Shown: piece by piece, positions 1 to 9,215 of the stretch
Position numbering within the stretch: position 1 is the stretch's first letter
Layout: every line of letters starts with the position of its first letter
Source of the DNA: Sulfuriferula sp.
GTDB taxonomy: Bacteria > Pseudomonadota > Gammaproteobacteria > Burkholderiales > Sulfuriferulaceae
Length of the DNA stretch: 13,656 nucleotides
Reading direction: 5' to 3'
NCBI GenBank assembly: GCA_027311185.1
Contig: DAICZK010000013.1
Location: 1-13,656, forward strand
Program-made: the position numbers and the translations under genes
The notes under the pieces: model-generated
The model's input: only the letters and a program-made list of their open reading frames with translations
Database searches by the model: none
Told to the model about the DNA's origin: nothing

Positions 1-793
1 TCGCATAATCGGCATGGCCGATCATGATTTGTATCGAAGGCGGGTGAGCGCAAGCATGCAAGGCAGTGGTAAAAAGTTCGCGCGTTTCGCGATTGACGAG
101 CGGCGCCAGAAAGCGGATGCCAGGATGACGTGCTTCGAGCAACTGGGCTGTTTCAACAAATAACTGGGCGTGCTGCTTGAGCTCGGAGACACGACTGCCC
201 GGCAACAGCGCAATCACCTTGATCGCGGCCGGCAGACCGAGCCGCTTACGCACAGCGAGTCGATCCGGCTGCTCGGGTAGCAGGTCGGCGAGTGGATGCC
301 CGACATAAGTGACGGGGATGCCTGCCTGGCGGTAAATCGCTTCCTCAAACGGAAAAACCACCAGCATGTGCGACACTGCCCGCGCAATTTTTTTTATGCG
401 TTCCCCGCGCCAGGCCCAAATGGACGGGCTGACATAATGTATCGTCGGGATGCCACGCGCTTTGAGCGCGATCTCCAGGTCGAAATTGAAATCGGGTGCG
501 TCTATGCCTATAAACAAGTCAGGCGGATCGGCGAGTATCGCGCGCTTGAGCCGGCGCCTGATGCCCAGAAGCTCGGGCAGATGGCGCACCACTTCGACGT
601 AGCCGTTTACCGACAGTTTTTCCATCGGGGACAGCGTCTTTGCGCCCGCAAATATCATTTTCGGCCCGGCGATGCCGTAGAATTCTATCCCCGGACAACG
701 TGCGCGCAAAGCGCTAATGAGATGACTGCCCAGCAAGTCGCCCGACGGCTCGCCGGCAACGATCGCAATGCGCGGCGGTCGCGGCGGCTTCAT
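1..793 (-). CDS. lpxB: Lipid-A-disaccharide synthase, 3' end cut by the window
   Basis: LpxB is a membrane-associated GT-B-type glycosyltransferase (family GT19). It condenses UDP-2,3-diacylglucosamine with lipid X to give the lipid A disaccharide and UDP. The frame starts with ATG at 793 and stays open to base 1, giving 264 complete codons of the roughly 380 usual for the family, so the C-terminal third is outside the window. Visible landmarks are AGEPSGD at residues 13-19, GIDAPDFNF from residue 96 (Asp98 matches the conserved catalytic-site Asp), HYVSPSIWAWR around 119-129, PFEEA around 148-152 and LLPGSR at 196-201. The ATG shares one base with the lpxA stop (TGATG), so translation is probably coupled. 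No frameshift is seen in the part present. Confidence 0.97.
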   Translation of the reverse strand, partial: MKPPRPPRIAIVAGEPSGDLLGSHLISALRARCPGIEFYGIAGPKMIFAGAKTLSPMEKLSVNGYVEVVRHLPELLGIRRRLKRAILADPPDLFIGIDAPDFNFDLEIALKARGIPTIHYVSPSIWAWRGERIKKIARAVSHMLVVFPFEEAIYRQAGIPVTYVGHPLADLLPEQPDRLAVRKRLGLPAAIKVIALLPGSRVSELKQHAQLFVETAQLLEARHPGIRFLAPLVNRETRELFTTALHACAHPPSIQIMIGHADYA

Positions 794-1563
794 CAGCGTA
801 TGATTCCGCGTTCGGACTGCGCCAAAAACTCCAGCAATGGCGCTACTTCCGGAATTTCTACTGCCAATATGGCGAGCTTGGTCTGTGCTTCGGCCAGGGT
901 CAGTCCTTCGCGATAGAGTAATTTATAGGCGCGCTTGAGCCCCGCCAGCGCGGCCGCCGAATATCCCCTGCGCTTCAATCCTTCGCTGTTAATCCCATGC
1001 GGCACAGCGGGTTGTCCGGCAGCCATCATATAAGGCGGGATGTCCTTGAACACGACGCTCGATATCGCCGTCATCACATGCGCGCCGATCTTGCAGAATT
1101 GGTGTACCCCGGTAAAACCGCCCAGAATAACATGGTCGCCCACTTCGACGTGCCCTGCCAAGGAGGCGTTGTTGGCAAAAACCGTGTGGTTGGCTACCTG
1201 ACAATCGTGCGCGATATGGACGTAGGCCATGATCCAGTTGTCGTCGCCCAGCCGGGTTACTCCGACATCCTGTATCGTACCGAGATTAAAAGTGCAGAAC
1301 TCGCGAATGACGTTACGGTCGCCGATTTCAAGCCGGGTGGGTTCGCCGGCGTATTTCTTGTCCTGAGGTATCTCGCCCAGCGAGCAGAACTGGAATATCC
1401 GGTTATCCTTGCCTATCCGGGTATGGCCGTTGATCACTACGTGCGCAGCGACCGTCGTTCCGTCGTCTATCGTTACGTGCTCGCCAATAATGCTGTACGG
1501 CCCCACGCTGACGCGCTCACCGAGTTGCGCGCGCGGATGGATGATCGCGGTTTCGTGTATCAT
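793..1563 (-). CDS. lpxA: Acyl-ACP--UDP-N-acetylglucosamine O-acyltransferase
   Basis: LpxA catalyses the first step of lipid A synthesis, transferring an R-3-hydroxyacyl chain from ACP to the 3-OH of UDP-GlcNAc in the cytoplasm. The 256-residue product is a left-handed beta helix of hexapeptide repeats followed by a helical C-terminal domain (GLKRRGYS onward). The catalytic pair lies in HIAHD, with His119 matching E. coli His125. It is six residues shorter than E. coli LpxA near the N-terminus, about one hexapeptide coil rung. The residue matching the E. coli chain-length ruler Gly173 is Ile167, so a chain shorter than C14 is likely (inference). I chose the ATG at 1563, which has GGGA upstream and gives the family N-terminus [10 protein letters not shown]. 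An in-frame ATG at 1575 would add four residues and looks less likely. The gene follows fabZ by 19 bases and ends in the lpxB start. Confidence 0.97.
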   Translation of the reverse strand: MIHETAIIHPRAQLGERVSVGPYSIIGEHVTIDDGTTVAAHVVINGHTRIGKDNRIFQFCSLGEIPQDKKYAGEPTRLEIGDRNVIREFCTFNLGTIQDVGVTRLGDDNWIMAYVHIAHDCQVANHTVFANNASLAGHVEVGDHVILGGFTGVHQFCKIGAHVMTAISSVVFKDIPPYMMAAGQPAVPHGINSEGLKRRGYSAAALAGLKRAYKLLYREGLTLAEAQTKLAILAVEIPEVAPLLEFLAQSERGIIR

Positions 1564-1582
1564 TGCTGTTCCCATCCCCCCG

Positions 1583-2020
1583 TCAACGTAATGTCGCCAT
1601 CATTTCCGCTTCGGCGACGCGCTGCCCGTCGACCTCGGCGTAACTTGCGTACTTCCATATGCCCTTTAAATTACGCAATATTTCCACATGCAGTACCAGT
1701 TGATCGCCTGGCACGACGGGTTTTTTGAAACGGGCGGCGTTGATTCCGGCGAAATAGACGATGGCGTTGCTGTCAGGTGGGTTACCCACGGTCTTGAACG
1801 ACAGCAAGGCGGCGGCCTGCGCCAGCGCTTCCAGCACCAGCACGCCCGGCATGACGGGGTGCTTGGGAAAATGCCCGGCGAAAAAAGGTTCGTTCATCGA
1901 GACATTTTTGATTGCGACAATACATTTTCCTGGTTCAAGGCTGGTGACCTTGTCGACCATCAGAAAAGGGTAGCGATGCGGCAAATACGCCATTATCTCA
2001 CTGATTTCCATGCTATTCAT
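1583..2020 (-). CDS. fabZ: 3-hydroxyacyl-[acyl-carrier-protein] dehydratase FabZ
   Basis: FabZ is a cytoplasmic hot-dog-fold dehydratase that converts R-3-hydroxyacyl-ACP to trans-2-enoyl-ACP in type II fatty acid synthesis. The 145-residue product carries [11 protein letters not shown] at residues 13-23 and the active-site stretch [11 protein letters not shown]. His50 and Glu64 match the E. coli catalytic His54/Glu68. The start is the ATG at 2020, which has GGAG seven bases upstream (2028-2031), and this makes fabZ overlap the end of lpxD by 8 bases. A second ATG at 2011 would avoid the overlap but sits too far from that ribosome binding site. FabZ competes with LpxA and LpxD for hydroxyacyl-ACP, so clustering with the lpx genes makes sense for balancing phospholipid against lipid A supply. 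Confidence 0.97.
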   Translation of the reverse strand: MNSMEISEIMAYLPHRYPFLMVDKVTSLEPGKCIVAIKNVSMNEPFFAGHFPKHPVMPGVLVLEALAQAAALLSFKTVGNPPDSNAIVYFAGINAARFKKPVVPGDQLVLHVEILRNLKGIWKYASYAEVDGQRVAEAEMMATLR

Positions 2021-3050
2021 TCTTTTTCTCCGTTGCGTCCATCTGTTTCTCCAATGCGCTGAGTCGTTTTGCCATGCTGTCGAGGTGACGCATCTGTACC
2101 GCATTTTTCAACCAAGCGCTGTGCTCGGAAAACGGTAGTGCCGACGTGTAGGTCGCCGCCTTCGATAAGGATTTGGTGATTAATGTATTGGTGGATATGT
2201 TTACCCGGTCTGCAATATCGATGTGGCCGAAAATCATCGCCGCACCGCCTATCGTGCAATGAGCGCCGATATGCGCGCTGCCTGCTATACCCGTGCATGC
2301 CGCTATGGCGGTGTGTTCGCCGATATGCACATTGTGGGCGACCTGAATCTGATTATCGAGTTTTACGCCGTCCCGAATCACAGTATCATCGAGCGCGCCG
2401 CGATCTATGGTCGTGTTGGCGCCGACCTCGACGTCGTCACCTATCACAACACGCCCTATCTGCGGAATTTTTATCCAGCGTCCGGCTTCCTGCGCCAGAC
2501 CGAAACCGTCTGCGCCGATCACGCAGCCCGAGTGCAGTATGATCCTGTCACCGATGACGCAACCGTGGTAAATGGTAACGTTGGCGTAAATCAGCGCGTC
2601 TTCGCCGATCACGGTTCCCGCGCCGATGACGCTACCTGCGCCTATAACGCTCCTCGCGCCTATCGTCACATCGCGCCCTATTACCGCATTCGGCGCAATT
2701 CGCACATCAGCGCCCAGTTGCGCGGAGGGATGCACCACCGCGCCAGATTGTACGCCCGGCTCGTCTCGCCACGGCGGGTTGAACAAAGTCGATACCTTGG
2801 CGAAATAGACATAGGGATCGGCGGCGACGATACGAGGCTTGGTGCTCGCGTCCGCCATGGTCGCGCCGACTATTAGCGCGCCAGCGCGACTCGCGGCGAG
2901 TTGATCGCGGTATTTCAAATTCGACAGGAAAGCGATCTGGTCAGCTGTTGCGCTGGCCAGGCTGGCTACCTGTGAAACAAGAGTCTGCGGCTCGCCGCGC
3001 ACCTCGCCGCCAAACCGCGCAACCAGATCAGCCAGGGTATACGCACTCAT
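2013..3050 (-). CDS. lpxD: UDP-3-O-(3-hydroxyacyl)glucosamine N-acyltransferase
   Basis: LpxD adds the second hydroxyacyl chain, N-linked at position 2, to UDP-3-O-acyl-glucosamine after LpxC deacetylation. The 345-residue protein has an N-terminal uridine-binding domain (about 1-100, starting [12 protein letters not shown]), a long hexapeptide-repeat left-handed beta helix (about 105-310, with repeated IGxxxxIG units), and a C-terminal charged helix ([12 protein letters not shown]). The active-site segment is NQIQVAHN, with His239 at the same number as in E. coli LpxD. DRGALDDT at about 217-224 is typical of the family. The ATG lies two bases after the skp stop and has no strong Shine-Dalgarno sequence, so it probably relies on coupling. 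The lpxC gene is not in the window. Confidence 0.97.
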   Translation of the reverse strand: MSAYTLADLVARFGGEVRGEPQTLVSQVASLASATADQIAFLSNLKYRDQLAASRAGALIVGATMADASTKPRIVAADPYVYFAKVSTLFNPPWRDEPGVQSGAVVHPSAQLGADVRIAPNAVIGRDVTIGARSVIGAGSVIGAGTVIGEDALIYANVTIYHGCVIGDRIILHSGCVIGADGFGLAQEAGRWIKIPQIGRVVIGDDVEVGANTTIDRGALDDTVIRDGVKLDNQIQVAHNVHIGEHTAIAACTGIAGSAHIGAHCTIGGAAMIFGHIDIADRVNISTNTLITKSLSKAATYTSALPFSEHSAWLKNAVQMRHLDSMAKRLSALEKQMDATEKKNE

Positions 3051-3052
3051 TG

Positions 3053-3550
3053 CTATTGCGCCAACATATGAATGATACGGTCTGTGATATCTATTTTGGG
3101 ACTGAAATAAATCGCATCCTCTACAATCACGTCGTATTTTTCTGTCTCGCCGTATGCCTGTATCGCCTTGCGCGCCCTGTCCTGCACTTTGGTTAGTTCT
3201 TCGTTGCGGCGCAGGTTAAGATCCTCGCGAAACTCGCGTAAAACCCGCTGATACTCGCGGCTGATATCCGCCAGTTCGCGTTCCTTGGCATGCCGGTCAT
3301 TGTCGGACAGCGTACTGTTGCCCTTTTCCAGTTGAGCTTGCAGATCGCGTGCCTGTTTCGCCATTTTCCGCAATTCGGCATCGCGCGGCGCGAATTCCTT
3401 TTCCAGTTTCTTTTGCGCCGCTATTGCAATCGGCGCCTCACGAAACACGCGTTCGGTATTGACAAAGCCAATTTTCATGTCCGCGAAAACCGCGTGGCTT
3501 GCCACCAGCAGCAACAAGCCCATAGTCATTTTCAACCATTGTGCGTTCAC
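3053..3550 (-). CDS. skp: Periplasmic OmpH/Skp family outer-membrane protein chaperone
   Basis: Skp is a trimeric periplasmic holdase that carries unfolded outer-membrane proteins from the Sec translocon to BamA. The 165-residue product has a signal peptide with the hydrophobic core [13 protein letters not shown] and likely cleavage after Ala23. The mature start [12 protein letters not shown] is characteristic of the family. The charged middle (about 45-125) is rich in Lys, Glu, Arg and Gln and fits the two-helix tentacle coiled coil, and the protein closes with a short beta/helix tail ([13 protein letters not shown]). The start is GTG at 3550, with a strong TAAGGAG seven bases upstream that includes the bamA stop codon. 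Placement between bamA and lpxD is the standard proteobacterial arrangement. Confidence 0.95.
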   Translation of the reverse strand: MNAQWLKMTMGLLLLVASHAVFADMKIGFVNTERVFREAPIAIAAQKKLEKEFAPRDAELRKMAKQARDLQAQLEKGNSTLSDNDRHAKERELADISREYQRVLREFREDLNLRRNEELTKVQDRARKAIQAYGETEKYDVIVEDAIYFSPKIDITDRIIHMLAQ

Positions 3551-3557
3551 GGCCGCT

Positions 3558-3564
3558 CTCCTTA
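3558..3564 (-). promoter_or_regulatory. skp ribosome binding site fused to the bamA stop codon
   Basis: The minus strand reads TAAGGAG, seven bases before the GTG start of skp. Its first three bases are the bamA stop codon TAA. This supports the GTG start over the ATG codons at residues 8 and 10, and it places a terminating BamA ribosome directly on the skp initiation site. Confidence 0.8.
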
Positions 3565-5856
3565 GAAAATCTGACCCAGCGCGAACTGGAATGCCGCCTT
3601 CTGGTCGTAAGGCTGTGGATTGAGCGGCTCGGCAAGGCTGAATTTCAAAGGGCCCACGGGTGATATCCAGTTCACTGCCATCCCCGTAGAATACCGCATA
3701 GGCTCAGTTGCAAAGGTGTCACCCGGGCCCCAGATATCGCCGGCATCCACAAATACGCTCAAACGCACGGTTTTGTTATCCTCCATGCCGGGCATGGGGA
3801 AGAGCAGTTCCGCACTACCGGTAAAACTTTTGTCGCCGCCCAACGCCAGATATTGACCGGAAATGGGGTCGTAGTAATGCGGCCCTATCGTTCCAATATC
3901 ATAACCTCGTACCGATCCTACCCCGCCCGCATAAAAATTCTGGAAAAACGGCAGGGTTTGCCCGTTATACCCACCGCCAATACCCAGCTGCCCGTTCAAC
4001 ATCAGGGTAAACGTTTTGCTCAGCGGATCGAACCACTGCTGCTGGTAGGAAATCTTGTAAAAATCAAGGCTGCCCGGCGGCACGCCAATCTGACCGATAA
4101 CGCGTTCGAGCATGCCGCTGGTCGGGTAAATCAGACTGTCGCGGCTGTCCCGCGCCCAGCCGATATTAAGGCGGACAGTACTGGCAGAATTGCCGTTCTG
4201 CGTGACGAATTGCTGATATTGCAGCGGACTGGTCGGAAAAACATTCAGATTGAGGATCTCGAACGCCAAACCCAGACTCAGCGTATCTTTTTCGTTAAGC
4301 GGAATGCCCCAGCGCGCGCCTATGCCCTTGGTTGAATTTTTATACGGTGAGACCCCAAACAAGGCAGAAGTGTCCGTCACGTTTTCGTACACGTCGTAAC
4401 CCACGCTCACCCCGTCGTTCGTGAAATAGGGGTCGGTATAGGACAGCGAATACACTTTGTTGTAGAGGCCGGTACTGACTGTCAGCGCCAATGCGTTACC
4501 GCTGCCGAAGAGGTTGTTCTGCGCGATGGAGCCCGATAATATCAACCCTTCCTGAGAAGCAAAACCCGCGCCGACCATGATGCTGCCCGTGGGCATCTCG
4601 GTAACGCTCACATTGACGTCGACTTGATCCTTGGCATCCTTGACCGGCGGCGTTTCGACGTTGATATCGCTAAAATATCCCAGGCGCTGGACGCGCTCGC
4701 GGGACCGCTGTATCTCCGCCGCCGAGTACCATGAACCTTCGAGCTGCCGAAATTCGCGACGCACCACTTCGTCGCGCGTGCGCGTGTTGCCGTTGAACGT
4801 GATGCGATGGACATAGACCCGGCGGCCGGAATCAACAAAAAATGTAAAGCCGACGGTGTGCTTGTCCTTATCGACTTCGGGCGAGGCGTTCACATTAGCG
4901 AAAGCATAGCCGTCGTTGCCTAAACGATCACCGATTTTTTTCGAAGCCTGGGTGATTTTTTCGCGCGAAAAAGTGTCTCCGGGCTGGATATCGATCAGTT
5001 TCCGCAACTCGGCCTCCGGCGCTATCAGCTCACCCGCCAGCTTGATATCCGACACCGTATACTTCGGACCCTCGGTAAGATTGATCGTTACGTAAATATC
5101 TCGCTTGTCCGGGGTAATCGACACTTGTGTGGATTCGATGTTGAATTCGAGATAGCCACGGTTCAGATAATACGCTTTGAGACTTTCCAGGTCCTTGGCC
5201 AATTTTTCCTTGGAGTATTCGTCATTCTTGCTAAACCAGGTAAACCAGTCTGGCTTGCGCAACAAAATCGCCTCACGCAACTGCTTTTCGGTAAACGCCT
5301 TGTTGCCTATAATGTGGATTTCCTTGATCTTGGCCACATCGCCGTCATTAATATTAAAGCTGATGGCGACGCGATTACGTGGCAAGGGCGCAACGTTCGT
5401 CGTCACCACGACAGCATATCGTCCGTGACTGTAATACAGACGCCTGATTTCCTGCGCCGCGCGATCGAGCATGGCTTTATCAAAAATCCGCCCCTCGACG
5501 ATACCCGACTGTTTCAAGCCGTCCTTAATTTGAGTTTCCGTGAATTCCTTGCTGCCGGAAATGTCGATCCTGGCAATGGCCGGACGCTCCTGTACGACCA
5601 CGATGAGGACGCCGTTCTGATCTTCGAGGCGAACATCCTTGAAAAATCCGGTTGCATAAAGTGCCTTGATTGCCTTGTCCGCTTTATCAGCATCCAGCGC
5701 ATCGCCCACCTTGACGGGCAGATAACTAAATACGGTGCCGGCTTCGGTACGCTGCAACCCTTCTACGCGAATATCCTTCACCACAAAATCTTCCATTGCG
5801 TGGGCAGAAATTGCCCACATACTCGTAACCAGCGCTGCAGCGATTTTGTTTTGCAT
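3562..5856 (-). CDS. bamA: Outer membrane protein assembly factor BamA
   Basis: BamA is the Omp85-family core of the BAM complex, which folds and inserts beta-barrel proteins into the outer membrane. The 764-residue product has a signal peptide of about 20 residues ending AISAHA, then five POTRA repeats (about 22-420; the first begins FVVKDIRVEGLQR and the third covers the region of GNKAFTEKQLREAILL). A 16-strand barrel follows, starting near GSIMVGAGF. VRGY at 649-652 is the L6 lid motif, in the Tyr form rather than the enterobacterial VRGF. The protein ends in FQFALGQIF with a C-terminal Phe, the recognition signal for barrel assembly. I chose ATG at 5856, two bases after the rseP stop (TGATAATG). 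A TTG two codons upstream is possible but overlaps rseP. No strong ribosome binding site is visible, which suggests coupling to rseP. Confidence 0.97.
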   Translation of the reverse strand: MQNKIAAALVTSMWAISAHAMEDFVVKDIRVEGLQRTEAGTVFSYLPVKVGDALDADKADKAIKALYATGFFKDVRLEDQNGVLIVVVQERPAIARIDISGSKEFTETQIKDGLKQSGIVEGRIFDKAMLDRAAQEIRRLYYSHGRYAVVVTTNVAPLPRNRVAISFNINDGDVAKIKEIHIIGNKAFTEKQLREAILLRKPDWFTWFSKNDEYSKEKLAKDLESLKAYYLNRGYLEFNIESTQVSITPDKRDIYVTINLTEGPKYTVSDIKLAGELIAPEAELRKLIDIQPGDTFSREKITQASKKIGDRLGNDGYAFANVNASPEVDKDKHTVGFTFFVDSGRRVYVHRITFNGNTRTRDEVVRREFRQLEGSWYSAAEIQRSRERVQRLGYFSDINVETPPVKDAKDQVDVNVSVTEMPTGSIMVGAGFASQEGLILSGSIAQNNLFGSGNALALTVSTGLYNKVYSLSYTDPYFTNDGVSVGYDVYENVTDTSALFGVSPYKNSTKGIGARWGIPLNEKDTLSLGLAFEILNLNVFPTSPLQYQQFVTQNGNSASTVRLNIGWARDSRDSLIYPTSGMLERVIGQIGVPPGSLDFYKISYQQQWFDPLSKTFTLMLNGQLGIGGGYNGQTLPFFQNFYAGGVGSVRGYDIGTIGPHYYDPISGQYLALGGDKSFTGSAELLFPMPGMEDNKTVRLSVFVDAGDIWGPGDTFATEPMRYSTGMAVNWISPVGPLKFSLAEPLNPQPYDQKAAFQFALGQIF

Positions 5857-5858
5857 TA

Positions 5859-7211
5859 TCAAGAACCAAACAAACGAGTAATGTCGTTATAAAAAGCAAA
5901 AATCATCAGGGTCAGGAGCACCGCCAGACCAAAACGTTGTCCGAACATCATGACTCGTTCGGACAGCGGTGCACCACTCAACATCTCAACCGTATAATAC
6001 ATCAAATGCCCACCGTCCAATAACGGAATCGGCAACAAATTAAGCACGCCCAAACCGATACTGATCGTTGCCAGGAAAGCAACGAAGCTCATCCAGCCGC
6101 TACGCGCCGACTGACCAGCATAATCAGCGATGCTCAATGGGCCGGACAAATCGTGCCAGGACACTCCGCCGGTAATGACTCGCCCCATCATGGCAAGATT
6201 GAGTGCGGCCGTCTGCCAAGTCCTGACCACAGCCTGCGTGAAGGCATCGGGAACAGAATAATGCAGCTCGGTCAGCATCCCGTTGACCACCGCAGGGTCG
6301 ATCTGCGGCCCGGCACCTATCCTGCCTATCGCCTGCTGATTCACGCGCACCGTTGCGGGAACGAGAGTCAGGTTAAACGAGCGCCCGTCGCGCTGCGCTT
6401 GCACCGCCAGCGTCACAGCGGGATGAGCGCGTACAACCTGAACAAAATCCGCCCATGTTGCGATGGTTTTACCGTCGACGGCGAGAATTTTATCTCCCGC
6501 CCGCAAACCGGCGCGCTGTGCGACGCTGTCCGGCAAAACCTTCCCGATCTGCGCGGCTACCGGCGGATCGAACAAACGCAAACCGAGCTGTTCCGGCAGC
6601 GCCGTTGTGCCGTCGCCGATACTTGCGTGAGCCGCGTCCAGGTGGCTGGTCTCGCCATCCACCAGCCGCACGGTCAAAGGCAAGCGCGACGGGGTATGAC
6701 GCAACAGCGCCCAGTTCACGTCAGCCCAGCTTCGCACCGGTTCACCTGCAATCGATTTGATTTCGTCGCCGCTGTGCAAACCCGCGAGAGCCGCCGCGCT
6801 CGCCACCGCCGGTTCGGCGATAATGGGCCTGAGTGCCGGAATCCCGTGCAAAAACAGACCCCAGTACAGCAGAACGGCCAGCAACAGATTGGCCATCGGC
6901 CCGGCCGCCACGATCAGCATGCGCGCGCCTGGCGTCTGGCGATTGAAGGCGCGATCCAGTTCCTCCGCCGCGACAATGCCTTCGCGCTCGTCCAGCATTT
7001 TTACAAAGCCACCCAGCGGAATCGCGGCAATCGACCATTCGGTCGCATCGCGCCCCCAATGACGAGTAATCAGCGGCGCGCCGAAACCGATGGAAAATCG
7101 CAACACCTTGACGCCGACCCAGCGCGCCGCCAGGTAATGCCCGAGCTCGTGCGAGGTGACCAGTATCCCCAGCGCAGCGGCAAAAGCCAACAGTGTGCTC
7201 AATAACTGCAT
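5859..7211 (-). CDS. rseP: RIP metalloprotease RseP (site-2 protease)
   Basis: RseP is an inner-membrane zinc protease that makes the second cut in anti-sigma factors such as RseA, releasing an envelope-stress sigma factor, and also clears signal peptide remnants. The 450-residue product is the same length as E. coli RseP. TM1 contains the zinc motif HELGH at 21-25, with Glu22 as the catalytic base, and GGFVKM follows at 67-72. Two periplasmic PDZ domains lie at about 125-190 and 218-287. The third zinc ligand is Asp399 in NLLPIPLLDGG. The last transmembrane helix is about 478-442 bases before the stop, near residues 427-443. The ATG at 7211 gives the family N-terminus and lies one base after the dxr stop (TGACATG). 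An upstream in-frame ATG exists but would reach back into dxr. Its position next to bamA and skp fits a role in outer-membrane protein homeostasis. Confidence 0.97.
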   Translation of the reverse strand: MQLLSTLLAFAAALGILVTSHELGHYLAARWVGVKVLRFSIGFGAPLITRHWGRDATEWSIAAIPLGGFVKMLDEREGIVAAEELDRAFNRQTPGARMLIVAAGPMANLLLAVLLYWGLFLHGIPALRPIIAEPAVASAAALAGLHSGDEIKSIAGEPVRSWADVNWALLRHTPSRLPLTVRLVDGETSHLDAAHASIGDGTTALPEQLGLRLFDPPVAAQIGKVLPDSVAQRAGLRAGDKILAVDGKTIATWADFVQVVRAHPAVTLAVQAQRDGRSFNLTLVPATVRVNQQAIGRIGAGPQIDPAVVNGMLTELHYSVPDAFTQAVVRTWQTAALNLAMMGRVITGGVSWHDLSGPLSIADYAGQSARSGWMSFVAFLATISIGLGVLNLLPIPLLDGGHLMYYTVEMLSGAPLSERVMMFGQRFGLAVLLTLMIFAFYNDITRLFGS

Positions 7212-7212
7212 G

Positions 7213-8400
7213 TCATGCCGCCCGTGGTCCGAGATACGCCGCGGTATCGCGCCGCGCCTGCGCGTCCGCCTCAATGACATCGTCCAGCGCCCCGGGTTCT
7301 CCCGCCAGCGCATGATCGAGCGCATGCTCTATGCTCGGTGCGATCTGACCATAGCCGATGGCGCCCGCTAGATACAGCGCCACGGCGACTTCATTCGCGG
7401 CATTTAATACGGCGGGCAGCATCCCGCCTTGCTCCAGAGCGGCAAATGCAAGCTTCAGGCAAGGGAAACGGGCATAGTCCGGCGCCTCGAAAGTCAGCCC
7501 GCGCCCGATCAGATCCAACGCCGACACCCCCGCCTCTATCCGTTCCGGAAAACCCAGCGCATAGGCAATCGGCGTGCGCATATCGGGGTTGCCCAATTGC
7601 GCGATGACCGAGCCGTCGAGATAGTCGACCATGGAGTGAATCACGCTTTGCGGATGGATCAGCACTTCGATTTGTTCGGGCAACGCGTTGAACAGCCAGC
7701 GCGCCTCGATAACCTCCAGGCCTTTGTTCATCATGGTCGCCGAATCCACCGATATTTTTCGCCCCATCACCCAGTTCGGATGCGCACATGCCTGGTCCGG
7801 CGTCACATGAGGCAAATCGCTCAGAGGCGTGGTGCGAAACGGCCCCCCCGATGCGGTGAGCAATATCCTGCGCACGCCGCAGGCTGCCAGATCGCCGCGA
7901 AAATCGCGCGGCAACGCCTGGAATATCGCGTTATGCTCGCTGTCTATCGGCAACAGTTCGGCGCCACCTTCAGCCACCGCCTGCATGAACAAACGGCCCG
8001 CCATGACCAGGGTTTCCTTGTTCGCCAGCAAGACCCGCTTGCCGGCGCGGGCAGCCGCCATTGCCGGGCGCAATCCCGCGGCGCCTACGATGGCGGCCAT
8101 CACCACATCAACCTCCGGCATCGACGACACATGCTCGAGCGCTTCGACGCCGAACAGCACTGTCGTGCTCGATCCGGCCTGCGCGAGCAAACTGCGTAAT
8201 CGAACCGCGCTAGCCTCATCGAGCACGACCGCATAACGCGGTGTATGCCGCAAACACTGTGTCACCAGTTTTTCCAGTTGCGAGCCGGCGGTCAACGCCA
8301 CCACGTTAAAACGCTGCGGATGCAGGGCGACGACGCGTAGCGTATTTTCGCCTATCGTTCCGGTCGCGCCAAGTATGGTTAGATTCTGTACTTGACTCAT
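7213..8400 (-). CDS. dxr: 1-deoxy-D-xylulose 5-phosphate reductoisomerase
   Basis: Dxr (IspC) converts DOXP to 2-C-methyl-D-erythritol 4-phosphate using NADPH and a divalent metal, the committed step of the MEP isoprenoid pathway and the fosmidomycin target. The 395-residue product has the dinucleotide-binding loop GATGTIG at 11-17, ANKET at 126-130, metal ligands in DSEHN (Asp153, Glu155) and NKGLE (Glu229), and the flexible substrate loop [11 protein letters not shown] around 208-217. Length matches E. coli (398). The ATG at 8400 overlaps the cdsA stop by four bases (ATGA) and lacks a strong ribosome binding site, so reinitiation after CdsA is likely. Its product pathway supplies the isoprenyl diphosphates used by the upstream neighbour UppS. 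Confidence 0.98.
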   Translation of the reverse strand: MSQVQNLTILGATGTIGENTLRVVALHPQRFNVVALTAGSQLEKLVTQCLRHTPRYAVVLDEASAVRLRSLLAQAGSSTTVLFGVEALEHVSSMPEVDVVMAAIVGAAGLRPAMAAARAGKRVLLANKETLVMAGRLFMQAVAEGGAELLPIDSEHNAIFQALPRDFRGDLAACGVRRILLTASGGPFRTTPLSDLPHVTPDQACAHPNWVMGRKISVDSATMMNKGLEVIEARWLFNALPEQIEVLIHPQSVIHSMVDYLDGSVIAQLGNPDMRTPIAYALGFPERIEAGVSALDLIGRGLTFEAPDYARFPCLKLAFAALEQGGMLPAVLNAANEVAVALYLAGAIGYGQIAPSIEHALDHALAGEPGALDDVIEADAQARRDTAAYLGPRAA

Positions 8401-9215
8401 AGAATTTGCTGAAGCAAATCGGCGTGCAGCAGGATCAGAGCAGCAATGGGTAAGGTCGCGGTCAGCGCGTCGATACGATCGAGTACACCGCCGTGTCCGG
8501 GCAACAGATTGCCGCTGTCCTTGACCGCCGCAAGACGCTTGATCCACGATTCGAACAAATCGCCCAGAATGCCCAGGTACAGCATCAGCAGACCCAGCAA
8601 CATCGCGGGCACCGCCCAGGCAAGCGGATTAAATAACGGGCTGCGCAACACAGATAACACGATGGCACCATAGGCACCAACAGCCAGTATCGCGCCGACC
8701 ACCCCTTCCCAGGTTTTGCCAGGACTGATATTCGGCGCCAGCTTGTGTTTGCCGAAGCGGCGACCGGTAAAATAGGCTGCACTGTCGGCTATCCACACCA
8801 CGCCCATCAGCAGCAACACCCACCAGGGGCCGCGATCGCGCAATTCCACCAAGGCGACCCACACTGGCACCAGCACGACGAAACCGAAAGGCGCGCGCAG
8901 CCAGACTGATTTGAGTTGCCAGCCCACAGCCAGCCACATTGGCACGACGATCAGCCACATCAGTAAAGCGACCAGATACGCCCACACAGCAAAATCGAAG
9001 TGATAGACGGCAATGGCGCAACCGAGCAACGCCGCAGCGTAAACCACGGCCACCGGGGTAGAAACATTGGACAATTTCGCCCATTCCACGGCGCCGACAG
9101 CCAACGGTAGCAACAATGCAATCGCCCAGGCAGGCTTAGGCAGCCAAAACAGACAGGCCAGCAAACCCAGCAATAAAAAAGCTGCAGTAGTAATCCGTTT
9201 TATTAGTGTGCTCAT
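8397..9215 (-). CDS. cdsA: Phosphatidate cytidylyltransferase (CDP-diglyceride synthase)
   Basis: CdsA is an integral inner-membrane enzyme that makes CDP-diacylglycerol from phosphatidic acid and CTP, the precursor of all major phospholipids. The 272-residue product is very hydrophobic, with about eight predicted membrane segments beginning at [15 protein letters not shown]. The CDS signature is complete between residues 223 and 249: SWIKR, then [12 protein letters not shown], then DRID. Just before it, [12 protein letters not shown] at about 166-177 is another family hallmark. The start is uncertain: ATG at 9215 gives a normal N-terminus, while ATG at 9242 would add nine residues. Neither has a convincing ribosome binding site. 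The gene follows an unusual 194-base spacer after uppS and overlaps dxr by four bases. Confidence 0.96.
   Translation of the reverse strand: MSTLIKRITTAAFLLLGLLACLFWLPKPAWAIALLLPLAVGAVEWAKLSNVSTPVAVVYAAALLGCAIAVYHFDFAVWAYLVALLMWLIVVPMWLAVGWQLKSVWLRAPFGFVVLVPVWVALVELRDRGPWWVLLLMGVVWIADSAAYFTGRRFGKHKLAPNISPGKTWEGVVGAILAVGAYGAIVLSVLRSPLFNPLAWAVPAMLLGLLMLYLGILGDLFESWIKRLAAVKDSGNLLPGHGGVLDRIDALTATLPIAALILLHADLLQQIL

Noticed and set aside
22..793. An apparent lack of a gene on the minus strand at the low-coordinate end, suggesting a broken lpxB
   Set aside because: Translating from 793 gives an uninterrupted LpxB frame to base 1; it is simply cut by the window edge.
997..1728. Plus-strand frames opposite lpxA and fabZ
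   Set aside because: Both strands cannot plausibly code here; the minus strand gives full-length LpxA and FabZ with active-site residues.
5125..5892. A 255-codon plus-strand frame opposite the bamA POTRA region
   Set aside because: Antisense shadow of bamA with no domain or suitable context.
6153..7205. A 350-codon plus-strand frame opposite rseP
   Set aside because: It is antisense to a complete RseP with all catalytic motifs, is rich in Arg, His and Gln, and has no recognisable domain. Long antisense frames are expected with this base composition.
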